42,710 bases of DNA from the NCBI GenBank assembly GCA_021734365.1, contig JAIPJD010000001.1:1-42710 (forward strand), written 5' to 3'. The notes under the pieces were generated by a model. The model saw nothing but the letters and a program-made list of their open reading frames with translations. It was not told where the DNA came from and ran no database searches. Every line of letters begins with the position of its first letter. Position 1 is the first letter of the stretch. Position numbers and translations under genes: made by a program. Source of the stretch: Mariprofundaceae bacterium. Lineage in GTDB: Bacteria > Pseudomonadota > Zetaproteobacteria > Mariprofundales > Mariprofundaceae. Below, piece by piece: positions 34,456 through 42,689 of this stretch.

Positions 34456-34469
34456 CGCCTCCACCAAAT
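34448..34469 (+). repeat. att-like direct repeat, right copy
   Basis: This is the exact copy of the 22 bases at 34174-34195 and includes the CGCCTCCACCA end of tmRNA. No integrase gene is nearby, and the segment between the copies is only 252 bases. It is either a tiny non-autonomous element or the remnant of a deleted island. Confidence 0.65.
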
Positions 34470-34475
34470 TAGAAA

Positions 34476-34501
34476 GGGCTCCCCATCGGGAGCCCTTTTT
34501 T
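34476..34501 (+). terminator. Intrinsic terminator closing the hairpin array
   Basis: GGGCTCCC at 34476-34483 pairs with GGGAGCCC at 34488-34495 across a CATC loop, followed by six T residues. It lies 18 bases before the convergent mscS stop and may serve both sides, though the T-run fits + strand transcripts. Confidence 0.9.
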
Positions 34502-34519
34502 GTTCAGGTCGATTGAATC

Positions 34520-35338
34520 TCAGCTCTCTTTCTGAACATGTACATCCATCTGCGGGAACGGGATGGAGATGCCATTGTCATCAAAGGCGAGCTTTATCTT
34601 TTCATTAAGATCAAAGTGTACAGGCCAGTAGTCACCGCTATTCACCCAGGGACGAACATTGAAGTTCACACTGCTGTCAGCCAGCTCACCAACGGCTATC
34701 AAAGGTTCCGGTTCATCCAGAATGCGCTCATCCGCATCGAGGATGCCCTGAATAATCTCTTTGGCCTTGCGGATGTCATCGCCGTAGCCGATGCCGAACA
34801 CCATATCGATACGTCGCGTATCACGAGCCGAGAAGTTGGTGATGGTACCACCGTAGATGGAGCCATTGGGCACGATGACTTCGCGGTTATCGCCGGTGCG
34901 CATCAGGGTGCTGAAGATACTAATTTTTTCTACCACGCCGGATACGCCGCCAGCCTCAATAAAGTTACCAGCCGTGAACGGACGGAATACAATCAGCATG
35001 ACACCCGAGGCGAAGTTCTTCAGTGAATCTTGCAGTGAAAGGCCGATGGCCAGACCTGCTGCACCAATTACGGCAACAAGCGACGTGGTATCGACGCCGA
35101 GCTGGTCCAGTGCCGCGATGGCGATAAAGAGCATCAGTATCGCATTGGCTATGGCGCAGATGAAGTCGATTAGGATCACGTCGGTTCCAGCCTTCTCCAT
35201 GAGGGTCCGGGTGACTTTGATGATCGTTTTGACGACCATTCGTCCGACTATAAAAATAGCCAGTGCAAAGGCAATATTGATGCCCCAGGGGATGATGTAG
35301 GTACTGATCAGTTCGGCAATATCAATGTTTTCCAGCAT
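34520..35338 (-). CDS. Small-conductance mechanosensitive channel, MscS family
   Basis: The 272-residue inner-membrane channel opens on osmotic down-shock. Three helices are visible: about 15-38, 60-82, and the pore-lining TM3 with its glycine/alanine ridge (VIGAAGLAIGLSLQDSLKNFASGVMLIVFRPF, about 89-120). The beta domain and cytoplasmic vestibule follow (GVSGVVEKISIFSTLMRTGDNREVIVPNGSIYGGTITNFS) and the end SIPFPQMDVHV is typical of MscS. A GAGAGAGGA site precedes the ATG. It lies near the ectoine genes, but a joint osmotic regulon is only an inference. Confidence 0.93.
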   Translation of the reverse strand: MLENIDIAELISTYIIPWGINIAFALAIFIVGRMVVKTIIKVTRTLMEKAGTDVILIDFICAIANAILMLFIAIAALDQLGVDTTSLVAVIGAAGLAIGLSLQDSLKNFASGVMLIVFRPFTAGNFIEAGGVSGVVEKISIFSTLMRTGDNREVIVPNGSIYGGTITNFSARDTRRIDMVFGIGYGDDIRKAKEIIQGILDADERILDEPEPLIAVGELADSSVNFNVRPWVNSGDYWPVHFDLNEKIKLAFDDNGISIPFPQMDVHVQKES

Positions 35339-35702
35339 ATTTTTTTCCTCTCTCCGGAGTGATGGGGTTCAGCTTCGGCACCGCCTAGAATTTGTTGACG
35401 GGCCCGACTCTATATCCAACGGCGTGAATTGTAATGTAACATGGACTGCTTCCCTTTGAGGCGTCACAGATGAATATGAACTTTCGTTAACCTTCTCAGA
35501 TAGATGATCGTATGCTTTGTTGATGGGGAGTAGAAATAATCAATATTATTAATATGTTAGATAGGGACCTGTACTGGTTGAAGAGGGCCTGGTATGGCAG
35601 CGGGCTGGCTTGACAAGGCAGAGGTGGCGGTGGTAGAAATCCGTTCTCACAGATTCTGCTGTACCGGCATGACACTAAGTTTAAACGAAAAGGGGGAAGC
35701 CG
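35339..35702 (+). promoter_or_regulatory. Intergenic region with candidate nuo promoter
   Basis: This 364-base divergent region separates mscS from nuoA. TTGACA at 35610-35615 with TAGAAA at 35634-35639 (18-base spacer) is the best promoter candidate for nuo. A second TTGACG at 35395-35400 lacks a good partner. The middle (35520-35560) is AT-rich. No ORF is supported. AGGGGGA before 35703 is the nuoA ribosome site. Confidence 0.45.
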
Positions 35703-36074
35703 ATGGGCGCCAGCTATTTGGCTAACGAATATGCGCCAATATTCGTGTTTATCCTGATCGCTTTGGGCATGGGTGCGGCGCCACTTGTGCTTACCATGTT
35801 TATTGCAGAGCAGAAGCCGGATGATGAAAAACTCTCTGCCTATGAGTGCGGTTTTGAGGCGTTTGAAGACGCCCGCATGCATGTTGATGTGCGTTTCTAT
35901 CTGGTGGCAATCCTGTTTGTAATCTTCGACCTTGAAACGGCATTTCTCTTTCCGTGGGCAGTGGTGCTCGATCAGATTGGACTTTTCGGCTTTATTGAGA
36001 TGGTGCTCTTCCTGCTGGTTCTGCTTGTGGGCTATATCTATGCGTGGAAGAAGGGGGCTTTGCAATGGGAATAG
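35703..36074 (+). CDS. nuoA: NADH-quinone oxidoreductase subunit A
   Basis: NuoA is a membrane-arm subunit of complex I. The 123-residue protein has three helices (about 8-30, 68-88, 94-112) and the conserved loop [43 protein letters not shown], whose cysteine lies near the quinone site. It is the first gene of the nuo operon. Confidence 0.97.
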   Translation: MGASYLANEYAPIFVFILIALGMGAAPLVLTMFIAEQKPDDEKLSAYECGFEAFEDARMHVDVRFYLVAILFVIFDLETAFLFPWAVVLDQIGLFGFIEMVLFLLVLLVGYIYAWKKGALQWE

Positions 36075-36541
36075 AGGGCCTGCTTGATAAGGGCTACATT
36101 ACCACCACTGCTGATAAGGTGATCAACTGGGCCCGTACCGGCTCAATGTGGCCGATGACCTTTGGCCTCGCCTGCTGTGCTGTTGAGATGATGCATGCGG
36201 GCGCCTCCCGCTATGACCTTGACCGTTTCGGCATTGTTTTCCGCCCCTCCCCACGGCAGTCAGATGTGATGGTGGTGGCCGGTACGCTCATCAATAAAAT
36301 GGCTCCTGCGCTACGTAAAGTTTACGACCAGATGGCTGAGCCCCGCTGGGTGATTTCGATGGGCTCCTGTGCAAATGGCGGTGGCTATTATCACTACTCC
36401 TATGCGGTGGTTCGCGGCTGCGACCGGATCGTGCCGGTTGATATCTATGTACCGGGTTGCCCGCCTACAGCTGAAGCCCTGCTTTACGGGTTTATTCAGC
36501 TTCAGGAAAAGATCAAGCGCACCAATACGATTGCGCGGTGA
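36065..36541 (+). CDS. nuoB: NADH-quinone oxidoreductase subunit B
   Basis: NuoB carries cluster N2, the last iron-sulfur centre before quinone. The 158-residue form has the cluster ligands C37, C38, C102 and C132 in [25 protein letters not shown] and [14 protein letters not shown] start at ATG 36065, which overlaps nuoA by 10 bases and has AAGGGGG upstream. An ATG at 36044 lies inside nuoA. Confidence 0.97.
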   Translation: MGIEGLLDKGYITTTADKVINWARTGSMWPMTFGLACCAVEMMHAGASRYDLDRFGIVFRPSPRQSDVMVVAGTLINKMAPALRKVYDQMAEPRWVISMGSCANGGGYYHYSYAVVRGCDRIVPVDIYVPGCPPTAEALLYGFIQLQEKIKRTNTIAR

Positions 36542-36556
36542 TGGTTTACATAAGGC

Positions 36557-37168
36557 ATGGAAGCAGATATGAGTGAAGAGATGGCGCAGAACGAGCTGGA
36601 GGCAGTGGCCGAAGTTGTGACACTACGGAAGCGTTTCGGTGATCAGGTGTTGTCGGTTACGCAGAGTGTGGACTGTCCTGTTGTAACAGTGGCACGCGAA
36701 TCTATTGTCGATGTCTGCCATTTTTTGAAGAGCGAGCATAGCTACGATCAGATGATCGACCTTTGTGGCGTGGATATGTCCGAGCACCCTTCACGGGCTG
36801 AAGGGGATGCCCGCTTTCTTGTGGTGTACAACCTGCTCTCTATCGAGCTAAATCGTCGCATCCGTTTGAAGATCGGCGTCAATGACCGCGATCTGGTTGA
36901 TTCCACTGTAGAGGTCTGGCCGACTTCGAACTGGTTTGAGCGTGAAGCCTTCGATATGTACGGCATTATCTTTAAACATCATCCGGATCTTCGCCGGATT
37001 CTTACTGATTACGGCTTTGAAGGCTATCCGCTGCGTAAGGATTTCCCGCTTACCGGGCGGGTGGAGATGTTCTTTGACGAGGCCCAGTGGCGTTGTGTTT
37101 ACCGCCCGAACAAGGTGGAGAACCGCGTATTGATACCGAAGGCGTGGCCGGGGGTAGATCGTGGCTGA
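36557..37168 (+). CDS. nuoC: NADH-quinone oxidoreductase subunit C
   Basis: NuoC is the 30-kDa peripheral-arm subunit. The 203-residue protein has [90 protein letters not shown] and an end typical of the family. It is separate from NuoD, unlike the fused NuoCD of enterobacteria. The start may be ATG 36569 (MSEEMAQ), which has GGAAG 6 bases upstream. Confidence 0.96.
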   Translation: MEADMSEEMAQNELEAVAEVVTLRKRFGDQVLSVTQSVDCPVVTVARESIVDVCHFLKSEHSYDQMIDLCGVDMSEHPSRAEGDARFLVVYNLLSIELNRRIRLKIGVNDRDLVDSTVEVWPTSNWFEREAFDMYGIIFKHHPDLRRILTDYGFEGYPLRKDFPLTGRVEMFFDEAQWRCVYRPNKVENRVLIPKAWPGVDRG

Positions 37169-38339
37169 GATTAAGAACTACACGCTGAACTTTGGCCCAC
37201 AACATCCATCTGCTCATGGCGTGCTTCGCCTGGTACTGGAGCTCGATGGTGAAGTCGTTGAGCGGGCAGAGTCCCATATCGGACTGCTGCACCGCGGTAC
37301 TGAAAAGCTGTTTGAGTACAAAACCTATCAGCAGAATATTCCCTATTTTGACCGCTTCGATTATGTCTCGATGATGGCGAACGAACATGCCTACGCGCTG
37401 GCGGTAGAGAAGCTTCTTAATATCGAGGCGCCTGAGCGGGCGCAGTATATCCGGGTCATGTATGCCGAGTTGACCCGTATTCTTAACCACTGCCTATGGC
37501 TGGGCGCTGCGGCGCTGGATATCGGGGCCATGACAGTCTTTCTTTACTGCTTCCGTGAGCGTGAAGATATTTTTGATTATTATGAAGAGGTAAGCGGTGC
37601 ACGTATGCATGCGGCGTACTTCCGCCCCGGTGGTGTGAGCAAGGATCTGCCGGAAGGGCTGCTGGAGAAGATTCAGGGATTTACCGAGCGCTTCCCCGGC
37701 TATGTGGATGAATACGAGACGCTGCTGACCGAGAATCGTATCTGGAAGCAGCGTACGGTGGATATCGGTACTGTTGACAGAGAGGCTGCCCTGGCGTGGG
37801 GGTTTAGCGGCCCGATGATTCGTGGTTCAGGCATTGCCTGGGATCTGCGCAAAACACAGCCTTATGATGTGTATGACAGGATGGATTTTGATATTCCCGT
37901 CGGTGTAACCGGTGACTCATATGACCGTTATCTTGTGCGTGTTGAAGAGATGCGCCAGTCCAACATCATCATCCGTCAGTGTATCGAATGGCTGCAGAAG
38001 AATCCCGGACCGATTAAAGTCGATGATCATAAACTGACCAATCCATCCCGTGCCTCCATGAAGTCTGATATGGAGTCATTGATCCATCACTTCAAATTCT
38101 TCTCCGAAGGCTATCACGTGCCGGAAGGCGAAGTGTATGCTGCTGTTGAGCATCCAAAGGGAGAGTTTGGCGTCTACCTGATCGCTGATGGTTCAAACAA
38201 GCCATATCGCATGAAAGTGCGGGCCTCCGGCTTTGCCCATCTTCAGGCTCTGGATTACATGTGCCGCGGGCACATGATTGCCGATGTCGTAACGATTCTC
38301 GGAACACAGGATATCGTATTTGGGGAGGTGGATCGATGA
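37161..38339 (+). CDS. nuoD: NADH-quinone oxidoreductase subunit D
   Basis: NuoD is the 49-kDa subunit that shapes the quinone pocket. The 392-residue protein opens [25 protein letters not shown] and has [25 protein letters not shown] and the closing LADVV-type [19 protein letters not shown]. The start is GTG at 37161, overlapping nuoC by 8 bases. The last bases overlap nuoE as ATGA. Confidence 0.97.
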   Translation: MAEIKNYTLNFGPQHPSAHGVLRLVLELDGEVVERAESHIGLLHRGTEKLFEYKTYQQNIPYFDRFDYVSMMANEHAYALAVEKLLNIEAPERAQYIRVMYAELTRILNHCLWLGAAALDIGAMTVFLYCFREREDIFDYYEEVSGARMHAAYFRPGGVSKDLPEGLLEKIQGFTERFPGYVDEYETLLTENRIWKQRTVDIGTVDREAALAWGFSGPMIRGSGIAWDLRKTQPYDVYDRMDFDIPVGVTGDSYDRYLVRVEEMRQSNIIIRQCIEWLQKNPGPIKVDDHKLTNPSRASMKSDMESLIHHFKFFSEGYHVPEGEVYAAVEHPKGEFGVYLIADGSNKPYRMKVRASGFAHLQALDYMCRGHMIADVVTILGTQDIVFGEVDR

Positions 38340-38845
38340 GTGCCGTAGAGAACGCACTGCCTCAGTTTTCTGAAGTCCGTCTGGAAGAGATCAGGGCATT
38401 GATTGCACGCTACCCGCATCCACGTTCAGCGCTGTTGCCGGTGTTGCATATGGCGCAGGAAGATTTTGGCTATCTCTCCATGGATGTGCAGACGATGGTG
38501 GCCAAAACACTGGATCTGCATCTGATGGCTGTTCGTGAAGTAGTCACCTTCTACACCATGTTCCGTGAGAAGCCGTGTGGGACATACCTGCTGGAAGTCT
38601 GCACCAATGCCGGATGCATGCTTAACGGTGCGGATGACCTGGTTCGCCACCTGTGTGATTCACTGGATATCAAGGTGGGTCAGACGACGGATGATGGCAT
38701 GTTTACGGTGGCTGAGGTTGAGTGCGCCGGTGCCTGTGCCGGTGCTCCGGTGGTTCAGATTAACAATGCCTATCACGAAAAGATGGATGCGGCCCATATG
38801 GATGCATTTATCGCCGATGCACGCGAGAAGGGAGGAGAGAAGTGA
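38336..38845 (+). CDS. nuoE: NADH-quinone oxidoreductase subunit E
   Basis: NuoE holds cluster N1a in the NADH-input module. The 169-residue protein has the 2Fe-2S ligands C89, C94, C130 and C134 in [13 protein letters not shown] and [19 protein letters not shown] 38336 overlaps the nuoD stop as ATGA. A longer open frame from 38261 lies within nuoD and is not used. Confidence 0.97.
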   Translation: MSAVENALPQFSEVRLEEIRALIARYPHPRSALLPVLHMAQEDFGYLSMDVQTMVAKTLDLHLMAVREVVTFYTMFREKPCGTYLLEVCTNAGCMLNGADDLVRHLCDSLDIKVGQTTDDGMFTVAEVECAGACAGAPVVQINNAYHEKMDAAHMDAFIADAREKGGEK

Positions 38846-40119
38846 TTCCATCCGACCCGAAAAAAGTAACCAAAATCTGTTTTGACCGTATCGATATTCC
38901 GGATCAGCTCAAGCTCTCTGTCGCACGTGAAAATGGCGCCTACAAGTTTCTTCCCACCGTCCTGGAAAAGTTTGATGCCGACCAGATTATTGATGAAGTA
39001 AAAACATCGGGGCTGCGCGGACGTGGTGGTGCAGGTTTCCCAACAGGCCTGAAGTGGTCATTTGTTCCCCGCAACACCGGCAAACCAACCTATCTTCTTT
39101 GTAATGCGGATGAGGGTGAACCCGGCACATTCAAGGATCGGGACATTATGCGTTTTGATCCGCACCTGCTGATTGAAGGTATGATCATGGCCGGGTTTGC
39201 GCTCGGAGTGCATGATGCCTACATCTATATTCGTGGCGAGTTCCTGCATGAAGCCAATGTTCTTAATGAGGCTATTGCCGAGGCCTATGCGGCCAATCTT
39301 CTGGGGGACAAAATTCTTGGCACCGATTACAGCATGCATCTGACCGTTCATCGTGGTGCCGGTGCTTACATATGCGGTGAAGAGACTGCGCTGATTGAGT
39401 CGATTGAGGGCAAGCCCGGCCGCCCGCGCTTTAAACCACCGTTCCCTGCCATTGAAGGTTTTTATCGCTGCCCGACTGTAGTAAACAATGTTGAAACACT
39501 GTCAACTATTCCGGCTATTCTGGAGCATGGCGGGGCCTGGCATGCGGCCATTGGCAAGCCGAACAACACCGGCATGAAGATTTTTTCAGTTTCCGGTCAT
39601 GTGAACAGGCCGGGCAACTATGAAGTACCGATGGGTACGACTATGAGAACATTGATCGAAGAGCACTGCGGTGGTCTGCAGCATGGCACAGTTCCAAAGG
39701 TGATTATTCCGGGCGGCTCTTCTACACCATGGATTCTGGCGGAGCATTACGATGTACCATTGACCTACGACGACCTGGCCAAGGCGGGCTCCATGCTGGG
39801 CTCCGGGGCTGTTATTGTGATGGATGAGACGGCAGATGTTGTCGCTGTTACACGCCGTCTGGCTCATTTTTATGCACATGAATCCTGCGGGCAGTGTACG
39901 CCGTGCCGTGAGGGAACCGGCTGGATTGAACGGGTGATAACCCGTGTTGAAAATGGGCAAGGTTGTGAAAATGATCTGCAGGTTTTGAATGATGCGTCGG
40001 TACATATGGCCGGGCGGACAATCTGTGCTCTGGCTGATGGTGCTGCAGCACCGGTTCTTTCGTTGTTGAAACATTTTCCTGATGAAGTGCGTAGTCGTTT
40101 GAAGGAGAAGTCATCATGA
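38842..40119 (+). CDS. nuoF: NADH-quinone oxidoreductase subunit F
   Basis: NuoF binds NADH, FMN and cluster N3. The 425-residue protein has the NADH/FMN region SGLRGRGGAGFPTGLKWSF (about 56-74), CNADEGEPGTFKDRDI, GAGAYICGEETALIESIEGKPGRPR, and the 4Fe-4S motif ESCGQCTPCREGTGW with a later cysteine in GRTICALAD. The start is GTG 38842, overlapping nuoE by 4 bases. Its TGA overlaps the start of the first micro-ORF cassette rather than nuoG. Confidence 0.97.
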   Translation: MIPSDPKKVTKICFDRIDIPDQLKLSVARENGAYKFLPTVLEKFDADQIIDEVKTSGLRGRGGAGFPTGLKWSFVPRNTGKPTYLLCNADEGEPGTFKDRDIMRFDPHLLIEGMIMAGFALGVHDAYIYIRGEFLHEANVLNEAIAEAYAANLLGDKILGTDYSMHLTVHRGAGAYICGEETALIESIEGKPGRPRFKPPFPAIEGFYRCPTVVNNVETLSTIPAILEHGGAWHAAIGKPNNTGMKIFSVSGHVNRPGNYEVPMGTTMRTLIEEHCGGLQHGTVPKVIIPGGSSTPWILAEHYDVPLTYDDLAKAGSMLGSGAVIVMDETADVVAVTRRLAHFYAHESCGQCTPCREGTGWIERVITRVENGQGCENDLQVLNDASVHMAGRTICALADGAAAPVLSLLKHFPDEVRSRLKEKSS

Positions 40120-40193
40120 CAATTTATCAGGACAGAGAAATTGCACGCCTGATGGGTGCCCGTAAGGGTGTTGCGCATGGAGGCGCGGCATGA
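40116..40193 (+). CDS. Micro-ORF copy 1 between nuoF and nuoG (25 aa)
   Basis: An ATGA overlap joins this ORF to the nuoF stop, and a second ATGA joins it to nuoG. AAGGAG at 40102-40107 is its ribosome site. The peptide begins MTIYQDREIARLMGARKG and ends GGAA. It is related to the two copies after nuoG: the same 25 codons, differing by substitutions and by one codon gained and one lost, so the frame is kept. Near its end GGAGG (40179-40183) provides the nuoG ribosome site at 6 bases, coded as Gly-Gly. I know no such peptide in complex I operons. It could be a real small protein, a translational coupler, or a structured RNA that happens to stay open. Confidence 0.55.
   Translation: MTIYQDREIARLMGARKGVAHGGAA
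40120..40189 (+). promoter_or_regulatory. GGA-loop hairpins covering the nuoG ribosome site
   Basis: Stem CAATTTATC, loop AGGACA, stem GAGAAATTG (40120-40143, one mismatch) lies just after the micro-ORF start. At 40170-40189 stem GTTGCGC, loop ATGGAG, stem GCGCGGC ends directly at the nuoG ATG and contains its GGAGG. The equivalent hairpin before nuoH keeps the loop but changes both sides of the stem together. Confidence 0.5.
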
Positions 40194-42538
40194 CAGTGCT
40201 CTATATCAATGATGAGGAAGTGACTGTAGCTGCGGGCACCAGCATTCTCGAAGCATGCCGCGGGCATGGCGCTGAAGTTCCTTATTTCTGTTATCATCCT
40301 GAGCTGTCTGTAGCGGCTAATTGCCGTATGTGTCTGGTTGAGGTTGAGGGGTGGAATAAGCCTGCAGCATCCTGCTGTACACCTGTTGCAGAGGGGATGA
40401 AGGTCCGCACCCAGTCTGAAGAGCTTGAGAAAGATCGTTCGATGATGATGGAGTACCTCCTGATTAACCATCCACTTGATTGTCCGGTCTGTGATCAGGG
40501 CGGGGCATGCAAACTTCAGGACTATGCCGTTGAGCACGGGGTTTCTCATGGTCGTTACGACGAAATGAAACGTGCTGTCGTTGATCATGACCTCGGCCCG
40601 TTTGTCAGCACCTGCATGACCCGCTGTATTCACTGTACCCGATGTGTCCGTTTTGCCGAGGAGATTGCCGGAACCAGTGATATGGGTGTGCTTGACCGTG
40701 GCGATCATATGCGTATTGATGGCATTGTTGAGGATTGCCTGAGTTCCGAGCTTTCCGGCAACCTGTCTGACGTCTGCCCTGTTGGCGCACTGCTGGACAA
40801 GCCATCGAATAACGTCTCCCGCCCGTGGGAAGTGACGCGCCACAACAGTACCTGTGCGCAGTGTCCACAGGGGTGTGACATTACCATTGAGTCTCGCGGG
40901 GATGAGGTGATTCGTATTAAGCCTGATCGTGACGGGGTGGAGCCATGGATCTGTGACCGTGGCCGTTATGTCTACGATGCATTCCGCTCGGATGAACGAA
41001 TTCTTGAGCCGAAAGTGCGTGAAAATGGTGAACTGGTCTCATCTGGCTGGGATGACGCCATGAGTCGTGCTGTCACCCTTTTGCAGGGCAAAAGGGTGGG
41101 TATTGTGTTCTCTCCTTACTGGAGTATTGAAGGTCTGACATCCATTCGTCTACTGTACGATGTTGCTTTTGAAGGTTCGAGGGTTGCGTTTGACCTGCAT
41201 CGCCGTGATATGCGGAAATTCTCTTTCGAAGAGGGCTTCTCCATGACCACGCAACAGATAGAGGATGCCGAGCAGGTCGTCGTGCTCGGTTCGGATCTAC
41301 GCCAGCGTTTGCCTGTATTGATGCAGCGTTTGCGTAAGCGTATCAATGCCGGACGGCCGGTAACCCGTATTGGTGCCATGAACTACCGTACCAACAGCTC
41401 GCCGACCCAGGATGCACTTATACGTCCACGCGACTGGCCCGCCGTTATCGCCCGCGCCATGGAACAGGTAACAGAGCTGGGTAAACTGGCTGCCGGTATG
41501 GATGAGTGGATGTCGAAGGTTAAGGGGCGCCATGGGGCCGGCAAACTTCTTGCTGATGCCCTGATTTCTGATTCATGTGCACTGCTGGTGGGTGAAGAGA
41601 TCCGTGCTCATCAGGATGCTGCTTCCCTGATCTACGGGCTGGATCTTCTAATGCGTGCCTGTGGACACACGGAAGAGGACAGTGATGGCCGCAACCTTAT
41701 TCCTGAGGGAATGAATGCGCAGCTTCTCTCATCGGTGTTTGGTGATGTTCGAACCAGTGCGGGCGAGCTGTTTGATGCAGCTTCCAATGGCGAACTTGAT
41801 GCGCTGCTATTGATCGGCAGCGATCCGATCGGTGACGGTCTCTTTCCGGCACAGGCGAAGGCTGCCATAGGCGGAGTTCCGCTGGTTCAGGTAGGCGCTA
41901 TCTCCGGGGAGATCAGCCAGTATGCTGATGTACAGCTGCCTGCAGCTGCCTATTCAGAGATTGAGGGTAGTTTTGTCAATATGGAAGGCCGGGTTCGTGT
42001 GGCTGAGCATCCGTTGAAGTCTATCGGTTCTGAGCGGCCGCTCTGGAAGGTGATGATGCGCCTGATTGAGTCAATGGGTGTTGAGGTTCCTGCCATCAAT
42101 ATGACCGAGCTGCGTGATCATGTCGTGCGATTTGTGCCTGAGTTGAAGGCTGTCTGGTCTGAGGGTAGTGCAGCATTAATCATGCCCGTCCGGAACAGGC
42201 GTGAAACGCCGTTGCCATCAGGCAAGAAACAAACAGCTTCTCTGGATATTGTGAGTCGCTACTCCATGTACCGCGAAGGGGCATGGGTGCGGGCGTCAAC
42301 ACTTCTGGTTGAGGCGGGAAGCCTTCACGCTCTGGATGATGTTCTGGTTCACCCTGAAACATTCAAATCTGCAGGCCTCTCCGAAGGGGAGGGTAGTATT
42401 AAAACCGCCTCTGCCGAGTTAACATGTCACATCGGTCAACGTGAAGATGTCGCACCCGGTGTTCTGTTTGTGGCCAAACGCGGTGTTGCCGGTGATCTCT
42501 CCAGCGAATCTGTTGCAGATCTAACGGGAGGCAAGTGA
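40190..42538 (+). CDS. nuoG: NADH-quinone oxidoreductase subunit G
   Basis: NuoG is the large iron-sulfur subunit. In the 782-residue protein the ligands run C34, C45, C48 and C62 (2Fe-2S N1b), H94, C98, C101 and C107 (N5), and C142, C146, C149, C152 and C196 (the 4Fe-4S N4 region). C222, C225, C229 and C255 then form a C-x2-C-x3-C-x25-C motif like that of the extra cluster N7 found in some bacteria. A molybdopterin-oxidoreductase-like domain without obvious cofactor function fills the rest. The start overlaps the micro-ORF stop as ATGA and the stop TGA overlaps the next micro-ORF as TGATG. Confidence 0.96.
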   Translation: MTVLYINDEEVTVAAGTSILEACRGHGAEVPYFCYHPELSVAANCRMCLVEVEGWNKPAASCCTPVAEGMKVRTQSEELEKDRSMMMEYLLINHPLDCPVCDQGGACKLQDYAVEHGVSHGRYDEMKRAVVDHDLGPFVSTCMTRCIHCTRCVRFAEEIAGTSDMGVLDRGDHMRIDGIVEDCLSSELSGNLSDVCPVGALLDKPSNNVSRPWEVTRHNSTCAQCPQGCDITIESRGDEVIRIKPDRDGVEPWICDRGRYVYDAFRSDERILEPKVRENGELVSSGWDDAMSRAVTLLQGKRVGIVFSPYWSIEGLTSIRLLYDVAFEGSRVAFDLHRRDMRKFSFEEGFSMTTQQIEDAEQVVVLGSDLRQRLPVLMQRLRKRINAGRPVTRIGAMNYRTNSSPTQDALIRPRDWPAVIARAMEQVTELGKLAAGMDEWMSKVKGRHGAGKLLADALISDSCALLVGEEIRAHQDAASLIYGLDLLMRACGHTEEDSDGRNLIPEGMNAQLLSSVFGDVRTSAGELFDAASNGELDALLLIGSDPIGDGLFPAQAKAAIGGVPLVQVGAISGEISQYADVQLPAAAYSEIEGSFVNMEGRVRVAEHPLKSIGSERPLWKVMMRLIESMGVEVPAINMTELRDHVVRFVPELKAVWSEGSAALIMPVRNRRETPLPSGKKQTASLDIVSRYSMYREGAWVRASTLLVEAGSLHALDDVLVHPETFKSAGLSEGEGSIKTASAELTCHIGQREDVAPGVLFVAKRGVAGDLSSESVADLTGGK

Positions 42539-42615
42539 TGACAATTTTTCAGGACAGAAAAATTGCACGTGTCGGAGCACGCCTGAAAGGTGTTGTGGAC
42601 GGAGGTATGGCATGA
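42538..42615 (+). CDS. Micro-ORF copy 2 after nuoG (25 aa)
   Basis: It begins in a TGATG overlap with nuoG, with GGGAGG at 42526-42531 as ribosome site. The peptide begins MTIFQDRKIARVGARLKG and ends DGGMA. It and copy 3 form a tandem repeat with a 74-base period, identical over the first 59 bases and 68 of 74 overall. GGAGG at 42601-42605 lies 6 bases before the next start. Hairpins with GGA loops are CAATTTTTC-AGGACA-GAAAAATTG (42542-42565) and CGTG-TCGGAG-CACG (42568-42581). The third hairpin seen in copies 1 and 3 is weak here. Confidence 0.55.
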   Translation: MTIFQDRKIARVGARLKGVVDGGMA

Positions 42616-42689
42616 CAATTTTTCAGGACAGAAAAATTGCACGTGTCGGAGCACGCCTGAAAGGTGTTGTACATGGAGGTACAACATGA
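42612..42689 (+). CDS. Micro-ORF copy 3 before nuoH (25 aa)
   Basis: An ATGA overlap links it to copy 2 and another links it to nuoH. The peptide shares its first 20 residues with copy 2 and ends HGGTT. GGAGG at 42675-42679 is 6 bases before the nuoH ATG. Confidence 0.55.
   Translation: MTIFQDRKIARVGARLKGVVHGGTT
42616..42685 (+). promoter_or_regulatory. GGA-loop hairpins covering the nuoH ribosome site
   Basis: Stem CAATTTTTC, loop AGGACA, stem GAAAAATTG (42616-42639) is perfect. CGTG-TCGGAG-CACG follows at 42642-42655. At 42666-42685 a perfect hairpin has stem GTTGTAC, loop ATGGAG and stem GTACAAC; it contains the nuoH Shine-Dalgarno sequence and ends at the ATG. Confidence 0.55.

Larger units (their letters stand above)
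34262..34501 (+). ncRNA. Candidate CsrA-sponge-like RNA: GGA-loop hairpin array
   Basis: Seven small hairpins follow one another. 34262-34285 has stem CCAATCGAC and loop AGGATA; 34306-34316 is CCCC-GAA-GGGG; 34320-34333 is GGGGC-AGGA-GCCCC; about 34357-34372 has loop ATGGAT with one mismatch; 34378-34393 is TTTTGC-AGGA-GCAAAA; 34416-34426 and 34430-34443 repeat the second and third. A strong terminator closes the array. GGA in hairpin loops, many per RNA, with a terminator, is the CsrB/RsmZ design. I see no clear promoter, and no ORF fits. It could instead be a dispersed hairpin repeat that arrived with the att-like duplication. Confidence 0.4.

Noticed and set aside
36044-36064. Upstream ATG for nuoB
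   Set aside because: It lies in nuoA and precedes the family's usual start; ATG 36065 has the ribosome site.
40127-40843. 238-residue open frame antisense to nuoG
   Set aside because: It is the mirror of the conserved nuoG N-terminus and has no ribosome site or recognisable domain.
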